From: Deltaproteobacteria bacterium
GTDB taxonomy: Bacteria > Desulfobacterota > Desulfarculia > Adiutricales > Adiutricaceae
DNA: 38,246 nt
Assembly: GCA_031271165.1 (NCBI GenBank)
Contig: JAISWF010000169.1
Span: forward strand, 1-38,246
Direction of reading: 5' to 3'
Part shown: positions 1-7,814 of the stretch, piece by piece
Layout of the letters: every line of letters starts with the position of its first letter
Numbering within the stretch: position 1 is the first letter of the stretch
Program-made: the position numbers and the translations under genes
Notes under the pieces: model-generated
Told to the model about the DNA's origin: nothing
The model's database searches: none
The model's input: the letters and a program-made list of their open reading frames with translations, nothing else

Positions 1-645
1 GCCGTCATCCCGTCGGGAGCCGATACGGATTCGTATCCGGTCGATCCGTTCCTCGTCGCCGCGAAGCTGACGCCGGATTCGGTGTTGTCGCACCATACGG
101 CGCTGGAGTTTCACGGAAAAGCTTACTCGGTTTATACACACATCACGTACTCGGCATCCCGCCCGCTCGGACCTCTGACGTTCCGCTCCCATGTTTTCCG
201 GGGGACGAGGTTTTCACACACTCTCCTCCGTGCGGGAAAAGTCCACGTCGGCGTTTCGACCCTAGAGTGTGCCGGTATGGAGCTGCGGGTCGCAAGCCTG
301 GAGCGGACCTTGGTGGACGTGCTGGATCGTCCGGACCTTTCTGGAAGCTGGGAGGAAATCTGGCGGTCGCTGGAGTCGGTCGAGTTCTTCGACCTCGACA
401 AGGTCGTGGAGTATGCGCTCCTGCTCAGAAACGCGACCACCGGGGCGAAGGTGGGGTTCTTTCTCGAACAGCACCGCGAACCGTTGATGGTGGAGGACCG
501 TCACCTCAAGGCGCTTCATGATCTGCGGCCCCGGCAACCGCATTATCTGGACCGTGCCAAGCGGACATCCGGTCGCCTCTTGTCGGAATGGAACCTGGTG
601 GTTCCAAGGGAAGTGCTCGAACGGGCGTGGGGGGAGGTACTATGA
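1..645 (+). CDS. AbiEi-like antitoxin of a type IV toxin-antitoxin pair (5' truncated by window edge)
   Basis: The reading frame is open from base 1, so the true start lies outside the window; a GTG at 82 is internal. The visible protein begins with residues like VDPFLVAAKLTPDSVLSHHT, typical of the region after the winged-helix DNA-binding domain in AbiEi antitoxins, and continues with AGMELRVASLERTLVDVLDRP, characteristic of the AbiEi C-terminal half. In this family AbiEi represses its own operon and counteracts the nucleotidyltransferase toxin AbiEii. The stop overlaps the start of the next gene (ATGA at 642-645), the usual translational coupling of abiE pairs. The block is GC-richer than the rest of the window, suggesting transfer. 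The family call is solid; the missing N-terminus cannot be assessed. Confidence 0.82.
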   Translation, partial: AVIPSGADTDSYPVDPFLVAAKLTPDSVLSHHTALEFHGKAYSVYTHITYSASRPLGPLTFRSHVFRGTRFSHTLLRAGKVHVGVSTLECAGMELRVASLERTLVDVLDRPDLSGSWEEIWRSLESVEFFDLDKVVEYALLLRNATTGAKVGFFLEQHREPLMVEDRHLKALHDLRPRQPHYLDRAKRTSGRLLSEWNLVVPREVLERAWGEVL

Positions 646-1614
646 AAATCTCCCCAGAGAAGCTGGCCGCCGAAGCGCAGGCAACGGACTTCAGACCAGA
701 TGTGCTCGAAAAGGTCGCTCACCTGCTTGGGCTGCTCAATGTCATACGAAGCCACCCTTTCCTCAAAGGGAAGTTGGTCCTCAAGGGCGGAACGGCCTTG
801 AATCTTTTCGTCTTCGATGTTCCCCGGCTCTCCGTCGACATCGATCTGAACTACGTTGGAGCCGAAGATCGTGACGGCATGCTCGCCGAGCGTCCCAAGG
901 TCGAGCAGGCTGTTCAAGCGGTCTTCGCTCGTGAGGGCTTCACAGTCAGGCGAATGCCTGAAGAACACGCCGGAGGCAAGTGGTCATTGCGGTATGAAAA
1001 CGCCCCCGGCCGGAGAGGTAACCTCGAAGTTGACATCAACTTCATGTTCCGTGTCCCGCTGTGGCCGGTGAAGACCCGCGACTCTCATCCCATCGGGATT
1101 TGGCGGACCACGGACATTCCCGTGCTGGATCACCATGAACTGGCAGCCGGGAAGCTCGCGGCGTTATTGGCGCGCAGACAGGCGCGGGACCTGTTCGACA
1201 GCCATCGGATTCTCCGAATGGGACAACCTTGATTCCCACCGCCTTCGCATCGGGTTCGTGGTCTACGGCGCGATGAACAGGAAGGATTGGAGGACGGTCT
1301 CCTCGGACGATGTGGACTTCGACGCCATGGATTTGGCCAGACAGTTGGTCCCTACGCTGCGCGTCAATGCGGCCGAGGTCCAAGCAGAATCAGCCGAATA
1401 CGGGATGCGTCTTGTAAGGGAATGCGGTGAAGGTCTATCCGCAGTGCTGCCCTTTACGGACTCCGAGCGTGAGTTCTTGGACCTGCTGCTGGACCGAGGG
1501 GTGATCGACCCCACGCTTTTGAGCGCCGACGAATCTCTTCAGCGGCGCATTCAATGCCAGCCGCTTCTCGAATGGAAGGAGCTCAACGTACGAAAGCACA
1601 AAGGATTGTCTTGA
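642..1614 (+). pseudogene. AbiEii nucleotidyltransferase toxin, frameshifted
   Basis: Starts at ATG 642, overlapping the abiEi stop and preceded by a GGGGAGG ribosome site. The first part encodes the AbiEii nucleotidyltransferase core: KGGTALNLF followed by LSVDIDLNYVG (the GG-S/T and DxD-type metal-binding elements), then EVDINFMFR. The frame hits a stop at 1230-1232 just after RDLFDSHRILRMG. The rest of the family domain (DSHRLRIGFVVYGAM through the end at 1614) continues in the +1 frame, so one extra base near 1226-1229, in a CC run, explains the break. Either the toxin is inactivated or there is a sequencing error. Family members are about 300 residues; the two frames together give about 324 codons. 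A dead toxin beside an intact antitoxin is the common decay route. Confidence 0.8.
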
Positions 1615-1648
1615 TGAAACCCGCGTCCATCAAGCCGCAGTTTCCTGT

Positions 1649-2017
1649 TTAGATAAACACCGGGTCGGTCGTCAGGGGCACCAGGGAGACGGTTTCCACG
1701 CCCACTTGGTTGAGGACGGACTGCTCCCGCGCCAACATGGCGCAGCGCAAGGCGTCGATGACATGGTCGTTGCCCTTTGAGTAGACGATGCGCCCGTTGT
1801 GCAGCGTGTAGGTGTGGGTGGCGAACTGGGCCTCGATATCCAGGTCCTCGATAGGGAACACGAGCAGAAGTCGCTGGAGCGCCCCGGCGATAATGCTGGT
1901 CATGAATTCCTTGATCCGCTTACTGACCTCGTGGCCGTCGCGCACGGCCAGGGTGGTCATGCTCCCGAAGTCGTAACTGCGTAGCCGCCCCTGGAGAGCC
2001 AGGTCCTTCGCCCGCCA
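1649..2017 (-). pseudogene. C-terminal fragment of a phage terminase large subunit-like protein
   Basis: A minus-strand frame is open from just after a stop at 2018-2020 to the stop at 1649; the only ATG is internal (1960). The translation has features of terminase large-subunit C-terminal nuclease regions: a WRAKDLALQGRLRSYDFGSM segment, then IVYSKGNDHVIDALRCAMLARE, where the D in HVIDALR matches the last acidic residue of the RNase H-like nuclease. No ATPase half lies upstream, so this is a truncated relic. Its GC-rich composition matches the abiE block and it sits between abiE and tRNA-Asn, as expected for a decayed prophage or island. The family assignment is by motif resemblance only. 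Confidence 0.55.
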
Positions 2018-2077
2018 TCAAAAACCTTGTATGGTTTCGCCGCAGGATTGGGACTCCTTAGCTTGCAGTCAGTCAAA

Positions 2078-2120
2078 GGTAAGATTTGTTTTATGTCAGC
2101 CTCCGCATGTTAATCTTACC
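2078..2120. repeat. Inverted repeat in the gap between terminase relic and tRNA-Asn
   Basis: GGTAAGATT at 2078-2086 and AATCTTACC at 2112-2120 form perfect 9-bp arms around about 25 bases. The function is unknown. It lies at the composition change between the GC-rich relic block and the AT-richer DNA around the tRNA, so it could be a recombination scar or a weak transcript end. Confidence 0.4.
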
Positions 2121-2162
2121 TTAAAAACTTGCAATTGAAAATTCTTAACTTGGCTTATGGCA

Positions 2163-2205
2163 CAAAGAAAAACCGCAAACCCCTTGATTTTGCTAGGTTT
2201 GCGGT
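2163..2205 (-). terminator. Rho-independent terminator of tRNA-Asn
   Basis: ACCGCAAACC (2172-2181) pairs with GGTTTGCGGT (2196-2205) in a 10-bp stem with a 14-base loop. Read on the minus strand, the stem is followed by TTTTTC, and it lies about 40 bases downstream of the tRNA 3' end. Confidence 0.75.
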
Positions 2206-2243
2206 GTTTATTAGTTGCTATGAAAATTTTAAGAATTAGCTTT

Positions 2244-2319
<76 letters not shown>

Positions 2320-2959
2320 ATAAAATTTCGTAAGCCTGTTTTACGTGATTGCAGGCTCAATAATTTCAAGATTATACGTTTTTCGTCTCTAAAAAGTCAA
2401 GAAATTTTTTGAGAACATTGGCCAACAAGATCATCACAGTCAACGATGGTAAGGTCGGCGTTGTCGCCAGTGATGACCTCATCCGATAGAGATGACAATT
2501 GAGCTCCAGTTGTTTCAAATGGAATTCTGGCCGAAAGCTCGGGTGAAGTTAACTGAAAAAACCTTAAGTCCAATAAGCACTTTATTGGTTGACGGCTCGT
2601 TCGCATCAATACTGGTGCCGTCTTGGACCTCTTAGGTTTTCTACCTCAGTATCTATATTTCCCTGGTTTTCATTTAATTCATCAGTTAATCCTTTTTTAC
2701 TTAAAAAATCATGTCGGCCACTTGAGCTTCCAGTGTCAGTTTGAACTACTTGGCTAACTGCCGAACAGCTAAAACCATTTCCTTTGGAAAATTTGCTCAG
2801 GGCTTCCAACAAATCCTCTTTGTAGAGTTTATTTTGATACTTTATTTTATTTAAAGACTTAATTAAGTTGCAAGAATTATTTGTAATAAATCAAATGAAG
2901 GACATCGACCACCAAAAAGCAGTTGGCTTACAAAATTGGCTTGAAAGAGGGTCCGGCGG
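2320..2959. other. Low-coding stretch with two short, unrecognised minus-strand frames
   Basis: Between tRNA-Asn and the phosphotransferase gene there is about 640 bases with no gene I can support. Two short overlapping minus-strand frames (2606-2812, extendable upstream to about 2899 without an ATG, and 2397-2609 from a TTG in a TTGA overlap) encode about 70 residues each. They match no family I know and may be the decayed halves of one old gene. DNA from 2820 to 2900 is strongly AT-rich. Confidence 0.3.
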
Positions 2960-4162
2960 TCAGACCAAACCAGCTAGAGTGCTTGAATTTGCCTTTAGCC
3001 AGTTAAGACCACGGATAAAGTGATCGAGATAACTAATAGCTTCGTAATTGTTGATGCCGTCGATATCAAGATAGTACCACAGCTCGGTGAGCCAGTAAAT
3101 CAGATAGAAAAAGCCTCCCGACAACATCCGGACGAAAACCTTCTTTTCAACGTCAGTAAAAGGTGGAAATTTGTGCCCATTAAGACCGGCCTCGTAACCA
3201 TCTAAGAAGTTGCGGCAATCGTCCAGACGAAGCTGCCCGTCAGTTTCCATTTTCCAGGAAGCGCAGCAGTATACCAGGCCCAGACAGACGTCAAAGAGCC
3301 TGACGTCAACCTTGGACCAATCAAAGTCATAGAGGCCGACGGTAGCCTCACCGTCAAACTTGACGTTTCCGGCGTGATAGTCGCCGTGGATCGGACACTG
3401 GGGCAGAGCTGCGTATTCGGCCGGAGTTATGACCTGTTCATCTAAATGTTTAAAAATTATTGGCAAGGCCTGGGTGAAATAGGAATGGAAATGGGTGTCA
3501 ATGGGCTGAGCGGACCGCTCACCGAACATCCGTTTAAAATCCGGGATAAGGACCGGGATTTTGGGTTCGGTTTTTCTTTGACTGCTGTCGGGCTCAAAAC
3601 CATAACCTGAGCTGTGGAAACGAGCCAAAAGGGAACCCAGATTTCTAAATTCCTCAGCGGTGCTATGATTATCGATCCAGGTGTATTTATCTGCTCCGGG
3701 CAGGAACCGGTAAATGGCAAAGACCCGGCTGATTGATTTTCCGCGCTTGAGTTCGTCTAACCTCACGAAACTACGGTCGTCGGTAGTCCTAAAAAGGCCG
3801 GCTGCTTCCTGAAAGCCGTTTTTGATAACAAACTCAATTAGACCATGCTCCATCAAAACATCAGTATCGGTGGCCTCGGCCTTGTATTTGCGGATAAAAT
3901 ATTCTTTTTCCACCCCGTCTTTGACAGCGATGACCCCAAAGCTACGGTTGGTGTAACCTCCAAAGACTTCGTAAATCTCTTTGATGGTTCCTAGATCATA
4001 GTACCCTTCAAAAAGCCGTTGGAGTTGATTATAGAGTACCTGAGACTCGACCGCCGAGTAGACGGCATTGAAGTTACGCTGAGATTTGTTTAAATAGTCC
4101 CGATAGGCTTCCAATTGCTCTGGGGGGATGGCGGCTATTAGTTTCATTTTACTGGTTTCCAT
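2960..4162 (-). CDS. APH/choline-kinase-fold phosphotransferase (copy 1)
   Basis: A 400-residue protein starting at METSKM (ATG 4160-4162) with GGAGG eight bases upstream; the longer open frame to 4309 lacks a ribosome site. The kinase fold is clear: an N-lobe with EVFGGYTNRSFGV (about 66-78) and YFIRKYK carrying the ATP-site lysine, a catalytic loop IHGDYHAGN (HGD 259-261, Asn 266), and the metal-binding DFD (279-281) in VGLYDFDWSKVD. These motifs define the family that phosphorylates small hydroxyl compounds (choline, ethanolamine, homoserine, methylthioribose, aminoglycosides). The substrate is not readable from sequence. It lies at the distal end of the minus-strand methyltransferase cluster, downstream of a possible hairpin at 4505-4544. 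A paralogue sits at 7815-9059. Its position beside amine methyltransferases and an ethanolamine operon favours an amino-alcohol substrate over antibiotic resistance (inference). Confidence 0.8.
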   Translation of the reverse strand: METSKMKLIAAIPPEQLEAYRDYLNKSQRNFNAVYSAVESQVLYNQLQRLFEGYYDLGTIKEIYEVFGGYTNRSFGVIAVKDGVEKEYFIRKYKAEATDTDVLMEHGLIEFVIKNGFQEAAGLFRTTDDRSFVRLDELKRGKSISRVFAIYRFLPGADKYTWIDNHSTAEEFRNLGSLLARFHSSGYGFEPDSSQRKTEPKIPVLIPDFKRMFGERSAQPIDTHFHSYFTQALPIIFKHLDEQVITPAEYAALPQCPIHGDYHAGNVKFDGEATVGLYDFDWSKVDVRLFDVCLGLVYCCASWKMETDGQLRLDDCRNFLDGYEAGLNGHKFPPFTDVEKKVFVRMLSGGFFYLIYWLTELWYYLDIDGINNYEAISYLDHFIRGLNWLKANSSTLAGLV

Positions 4163-4504
4163 CTTGGCAACCTCCAAATGGCAACGGGTCTGAGACCATT
4201 TAAAAATACACCTTTGGCGCCGGTCACCGAAGCAGTCCGCTGACCAAAGCCAAAGGCCCATCAATAGATCTGGGCCCGGTTGAAACGGGTGAGGGCGCAC
4301 TTTTCCCACCCGTATGAGCCAGATTGGCCGCTCCTTTTAGGCCGGCTAATCCGGACTATCTACTACCTCCCGATCCGACGTTGGGTCGCCGGTTCATTGG
4401 CGCATTTGGTCTGCAGCCGTTTTAATCCTAATTAGGGCCGCAGCTCTCCCGGGCCGAAAAATGGGTCAGAATCGGCCCCAAAGAGACTTCAAAGATTTAT
4501 CGCC

Positions 4505-4544
4505 GGCGACCAAAAGCGGGTTACCCGTTTTTGGTCGCCTTTTT
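4505..4544 (+). terminator. Strong hairpin after the MttB-family gene
   Basis: GGCGACCAAAA (4505-4515) pairs with TTTTGGTCGCC (4529-4539), extended inward by CGGG/CCCG, giving a near-perfect stem of about 15-16 bp. The T5 run (4540-4544) lies on the plus-strand side. On the minus strand, the coding direction of its neighbours, the stem lacks a U tract, so there it may act as a 3' stabiliser or weak terminator. Confidence 0.5.
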
Positions 4545-4549
4545 GGCAT

Positions 4550-5986
4550 TTATTCGTACCAGGACGCATCGCCCGGAGGGAGTCCCGGGATATGTTCGCG
4601 GACTTTGCGGTCGATGTCGGCCGCTAGCACGTTGGGGTTGGGCTTGGAAAGAATTTTCTTGGCCAGAGCCGCCGCTTGAGAGGCGGCGTTGGGTTTGCCG
4701 TCGTTGATCCACTTGCTTCTGAAACCTCTGACCCCGATAGTCGGATAATGGGTGACTTTCCTGAGGTTTTTGGCCGTATGGGGCAAAACCATGTAGTTGC
4801 CGCCGGGACCAGTCTTGTGAATCAAGTCCAAGCAAAGATCATTGGGATCAAAAACGATGCCTTTTTTGAGGTGTTTGAGGTTTAAGGCTATCTCGTTGTC
4901 GATCACCGCTTTGGCAAAATCAAAGGCCATCAGGCCGCCTAAAAGCCCGCCCATGTTAAACAGATCAGAGCCGGCCAAAAGGGCGGCGGTTGTGTTGAGG
5001 CTGGTCTCATAGCCGTTTTGAACGTCATTGGACTGGGAGTTGGTAAGGCCAATATAGCCGCCGGAGGGGACGTTATAATAACGGGCCATCTCCGAATGAC
5101 CCATCTGAAGGATGCCCGTCTCCATGGCCCCGGGGGCGTAGTCGCCGTTTCTCATATCGCCAACGGTGGAGAGGACCGCATAAATAACCCCGGAACCCTC
5201 GCAGATGGCCTGCATCAAAAAGCTCAATGACAAAAATTCAGCATTGCCCATGGTCAGCGTGGCCAGCAAGCTCATCGGCGAAGTCATGCCGGCATTAGGA
5301 ACGATCGTCCCATAGACTGGCAACCCCAATTTAGCCAGATGAATAACCGAAGCCGTCGACTCCACGTCATAGGTCAGCGGGGAAATAACCGGACAATAAT
5401 GGTGATTAATAAAAGGACGCTTAAAGTAAGCTTCTTTACTTCCGGCAATGGTATAGCCCAGATCAAGGACCTTTTCTAAATCCGGGATGGAAGGCGTGTT
5501 GGAGCGAACGGGTTTCTTGCAGTTCTTTAGGGCCGGGTAAAACCGATAAAGCGAACGCATGTCGGCCGGGGCATCGTCGGCCAAAATGGAAATGGAAAAG
5601 ACGTCAAAACCTTTGAGCTCATTAATCAAAAAAGCGATGTTGGCCACGTCCCGGCTGGTGCCGCGGCGCTCTTCCCCAGTGACCGGATCGACTACGTTAG
5701 GAGCCGACGAGCCGGTGACCACTACCGGACGATCGCCCGGAAGCGTTACGTCAAATTCGGGATCCTGGGCGGTAAAGGTGTAGGTCGGCGGGACGGAAGT
5801 CATTTTCTGCTCAACCGTTTTTCTGGGAAAATACACCCGATCACCGTCAAGCTTGCAGCCGTGTTTCAGAAAAATCTCAACAGCTTCCTTGTTTTTCACC
5901 ACCATCCCGGTTTCCTCAAGGATGGTCAGAGAAGCCTCGTGGATTTTCTTTTTTTGTTCGTCATCAAAGAAATTATAAAAATTCAT
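4550..5986 (-). CDS. MttB-superfamily (trimethylamine/quaternary amine) methyltransferase without pyrrolysine
   Basis: A 478-residue protein from ATG 5984-5986 (MNFYNFFDDEQKKKIHEASL), with GGAAGG close upstream; earlier in-frame starts to 6082 have poor family fit. It shows the MttB TIM-barrel pattern: IHEASLTILEETGMVVKN at the start, DPVTGEERRGTSRDVA, GSGVIYA, and a late GPGGNYMVLPHT. Family members move a methyl group from a methylated amine to a cognate corrinoid protein. Where true MttB has pyrrolysine (residue 328 of the gene at 10277-11791) this protein reads through NSQSND without a stop, as in the non-Pyl branch that includes glycine betaine methyltransferase MtgB. A quaternary amine such as choline or a betaine is therefore more likely than trimethylamine (inference). 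No corrinoid-protein gene is in the window. Confidence 0.82.
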   Translation of the reverse strand: MNFYNFFDDEQKKKIHEASLTILEETGMVVKNKEAVEIFLKHGCKLDGDRVYFPRKTVEQKMTSVPPTYTFTAQDPEFDVTLPGDRPVVVTGSSAPNVVDPVTGEERRGTSRDVANIAFLINELKGFDVFSISILADDAPADMRSLYRFYPALKNCKKPVRSNTPSIPDLEKVLDLGYTIAGSKEAYFKRPFINHHYCPVISPLTYDVESTASVIHLAKLGLPVYGTIVPNAGMTSPMSLLATLTMGNAEFLSLSFLMQAICEGSGVIYAVLSTVGDMRNGDYAPGAMETGILQMGHSEMARYYNVPSGGYIGLTNSQSNDVQNGYETSLNTTAALLAGSDLFNMGGLLGGLMAFDFAKAVIDNEIALNLKHLKKGIVFDPNDLCLDLIHKTGPGGNYMVLPHTAKNLRKVTHYPTIGVRGFRSKWINDGKPNAASQAAALAKKILSKPNPNVLAADIDRKVREHIPGLPPGDASWYE

Positions 5987-6165
5987 TGCCTTCCGCGAAA
6001 CCGCTGCCACTATTGGGCCATGCGGCCTTGCGGCCTCCTTTCCTAGGCTGGAAGTTCGCAAATAACCATTGGTCAACCGCAACTTTTAAATCCGACCAGG
6101 TCGGTTTACAACAAGATCGGCGACCAACAAAAATGTAACCAACGGAGAAGTGTCAAACACAAACT

Positions 6166-6183
6166 TGAGTCAAAACTGACTCA
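6166..6183. promoter_or_regulatory. Inverted repeat, candidate operator for the MttB-family gene
   Basis: TGAGTCA-AAAC-TGACTCA is a perfect 7-bp inverted repeat with a 4-base spacer. It lies just downstream of the promoter at 6212-6240, where a bound repressor would block transcription toward the gene at 4550-5986. Confidence 0.4.
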
Positions 6184-6211
6184 AAATTTAGTTATTAACA
6201 CGTTAACCTGT

Positions 6212-6240
6212 ATTTTACGTAATCAAAAAGAATTTGTCAA
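6212..6240 (-). promoter_or_regulatory. Sigma-70 type promoter, minus strand
   Basis: On the minus strand, TTGACA (6240-6235) is followed after 17 bases by TAAAAT (6217-6212), close to consensus. The implied transcript starts near 6205 and leaves a 5' leader of about 220 bases before the MttB-family start at 5986. It suggests that this gene and the phosphotransferase behind it are separate from the upstream transporter genes. Confidence 0.55.
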
Positions 6241-6345
6241 GTCACTTTGCTTAGTTAATAATCTTGTCAAAGGCCACTGTATTATTTTATTTTAATTATC
6301 CATGATTAAGTTTATCATTAAATATTTCAATTGCATATGAAACCT

Positions 6346-6378
6346 CCGCCGCCGTCGCCCGGAGGGTGACGGCGGCGG
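6346..6378 (-). terminator. GC-rich hairpin after the small minus-strand gene
   Basis: CCGCCGCCGTC (6346-6356) pairs perfectly with GACGGCGGCGG (6368-6378), an 11-bp all-GC-rich stem with an 11-base loop, ten bases after the stop of the gene at 6388-6669. On the minus strand it is followed by AGGTTTC, so the U tract is weak. It still probably ends that transcript. Confidence 0.5.
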
Positions 6379-6387
6379 TCCAAAGGG

Positions 6388-6669
6388 TTAGAGTTCAACA
6401 GGCAAGTACTTAGTCCGGGCTTTGCCAGTCTCGGTGATGATGTACTGGTAGCGCGCCTCACCGGAATTGTCGAAATAGGGCTCAACGGCGTCGATGAGAC
6501 CGACCGCCTTGATGCTCATCAGATGGCTTTCCATGAGTTCAAGGCTAAACTGGCCTTCACCGGAGTATTCATCATAGAGCTCTTTGTAGATCTCCTCGGT
6601 CTTCAGAGGCTTGCCACTGGCCTTGTTGACGAGATGGAGGATACGAAAGCGCAAAGGTAAAACGGCCAT
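6388..6669 (-). CDS. Small protein, possible winged-helix regulator
   Basis: A 93-residue protein with GGAGG eight bases before its ATG. It is 12 bases downstream of the transporter gene, so almost certainly co-transcribed with it. The sequence RFRILHLVNKASGKPLKTEEIYKEL, then MESHLMSIKAVGLIDAVEP and a C-terminal YQYIITETGKARTKYL, has the spacing of a PadR/MarR-like winged helix (helix, recognition helix, beta-wing with an LT..G-like ending). I do not recognise a named family. It might sense the transported compound and regulate the cluster, but this rests only on secondary-structure pattern and context. Confidence 0.55.
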   Translation of the reverse strand: MAVLPLRFRILHLVNKASGKPLKTEEIYKELYDEYSGEGQFSLELMESHLMSIKAVGLIDAVEPYFDNSGEARYQYIITETGKARTKYLPVEL

Positions 6670-6681
6670 GGACCACCTCCA

Positions 6682-7740
6682 TTAGTTGGTTTCGCGAAGC
6701 TTAAAGAGCTCGCGTGGGTTGGCCGAGACCAAGATGGCCCCGACGGCGATAAAGCCGGCCCCCAGAAAGAGCTGCTTGGTCGGCTCAAAGGACGTAAACA
6801 GGGCCCCGAAAATAACTCCCCACAGAGCGTAGGTGACGTTAAGAGCCATGGCTCGGGCGACACCGGTCATGTTGAGAGCCCGGTACCAATATACGTAGGA
6901 AAAGCCGCCCAAAAAGCCGCCGAAGGCGTAAACTACCAGGGCTGAAGACCTGCTAACTTGAACCACCAGTTCCCAGATAGGCGCAGGTCCAAAATTAGGA
7001 AGCATGAAAAGGGTAACTACCGGTACAACGAATATAAAGTAGGCCAAGGCGCTGACACCTTCCCGAATGCCCAAGGCAATATCAGGATCCAGCATGTCCA
7101 TACCGTAAGTCGACAATAAACCTTCAGTCGCCCAACCCAGACAGGCCAGGGTGGTCAAAATCATACCAACGGTAAAAAATACGCCCTTTTCGCCCTCCAA
7201 GGGGGCGTAATAAACGACGAAAGAGCCGGCAATACACAATAACACTCCGGCCCAAACGCGGAGGGGGTTGCGCTCTTTAAAAAATATAGTGGCCAAAACA
7301 GCGGCCACGGCCGGGTAAGCGGCGGTGATGGGGAGAGCAAAAGCGGGGTTGACGAAAGTTATACCTAAAAGGTAGCCGCTCATGCCGATAGGACCGCCTA
7401 AAATAGCCCCGATGCAAACCATCTTGCCGGGCTTGGTCCTCAGAGTCCGTCCATATTCTTTGAATTTGCCGGCCCGGATGTTGTGGACGCCAACCCACAA
7501 GGCCGCAAAGGTGTCGTGGAGCAAGGCGCCGCAAAGAGCCATGGCCACTAGCAGCGAAAGGGCAGCATTATCGCCAGCGGAAGTGTCAAGACTGGAGAAG
7601 GGTTCAAACCCCAAAGCGGCCCCTAAGACTGTGCCTGAGGCGCCCCAAAGGACGCCAGACAAAACCCCAGCCAAAATACCTTTCTTGGCGTGCCGGAGTT
7701 GCTTTGCGTCCAGGATTGCCTGTGGTGATTTGTCAGCCAT
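6682..7740 (-). CDS. EamA/DMT-superfamily transporter
   Basis: A 352-residue integral membrane protein with AGGAGG upstream of ATG 7740. Hydrophobic segments alternate along its whole length, starting with GILAGVLSGVLWGASGTVLGAAL, the hallmark first helix of EamA domains, and repeating as LTTLACLGWATEGLLSTYG in the second half. This gives the two five-helix repeats of drug/metabolite transporters. The family moves small organic solutes across the inner membrane; direction and substrate cannot be read from sequence. It stands between a phosphotransferase (7815-9059) and the small possible regulator. Because the eut operon has no eutH permease, this protein is a reasonable candidate for entry of ethanolamine or a methylated amine (inference). 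Confidence 0.85.
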   Translation of the reverse strand: MADKSPQAILDAKQLRHAKKGILAGVLSGVLWGASGTVLGAALGFEPFSSLDTSAGDNAALSLLVAMALCGALLHDTFAALWVGVHNIRAGKFKEYGRTLRTKPGKMVCIGAILGGPIGMSGYLLGITFVNPAFALPITAAYPAVAAVLATIFFKERNPLRVWAGVLLCIAGSFVVYYAPLEGEKGVFFTVGMILTTLACLGWATEGLLSTYGMDMLDPDIALGIREGVSALAYFIFVVPVVTLFMLPNFGPAPIWELVVQVSRSSALVVYAFGGFLGGFSYVYWYRALNMTGVARAMALNVTYALWGVIFGALFTSFEPTKQLFLGAGFIAVGAILVSANPRELFKLRETN

Positions 7741-7814
7741 GCATTACCTCCTTTTCGGTAGCGCGGAAGGCAGAACAAGGAAGAGGCTTTCGACTCCAAA
7801 GCCTCCGGCGAAAT

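Noticed and set aside
2397-2812. Two small minus-strand genes
   Set aside because: No recognisable family, weak starts and poor spacing; kept only as a note in the 2320-2959 region.
4162-4309. N-terminal extension of phosphotransferase copy 1
   Set aside because: The extension has no counterpart in copy 2 and lacks a ribosome site, whereas ATG 4162 has GGAGG at good spacing.
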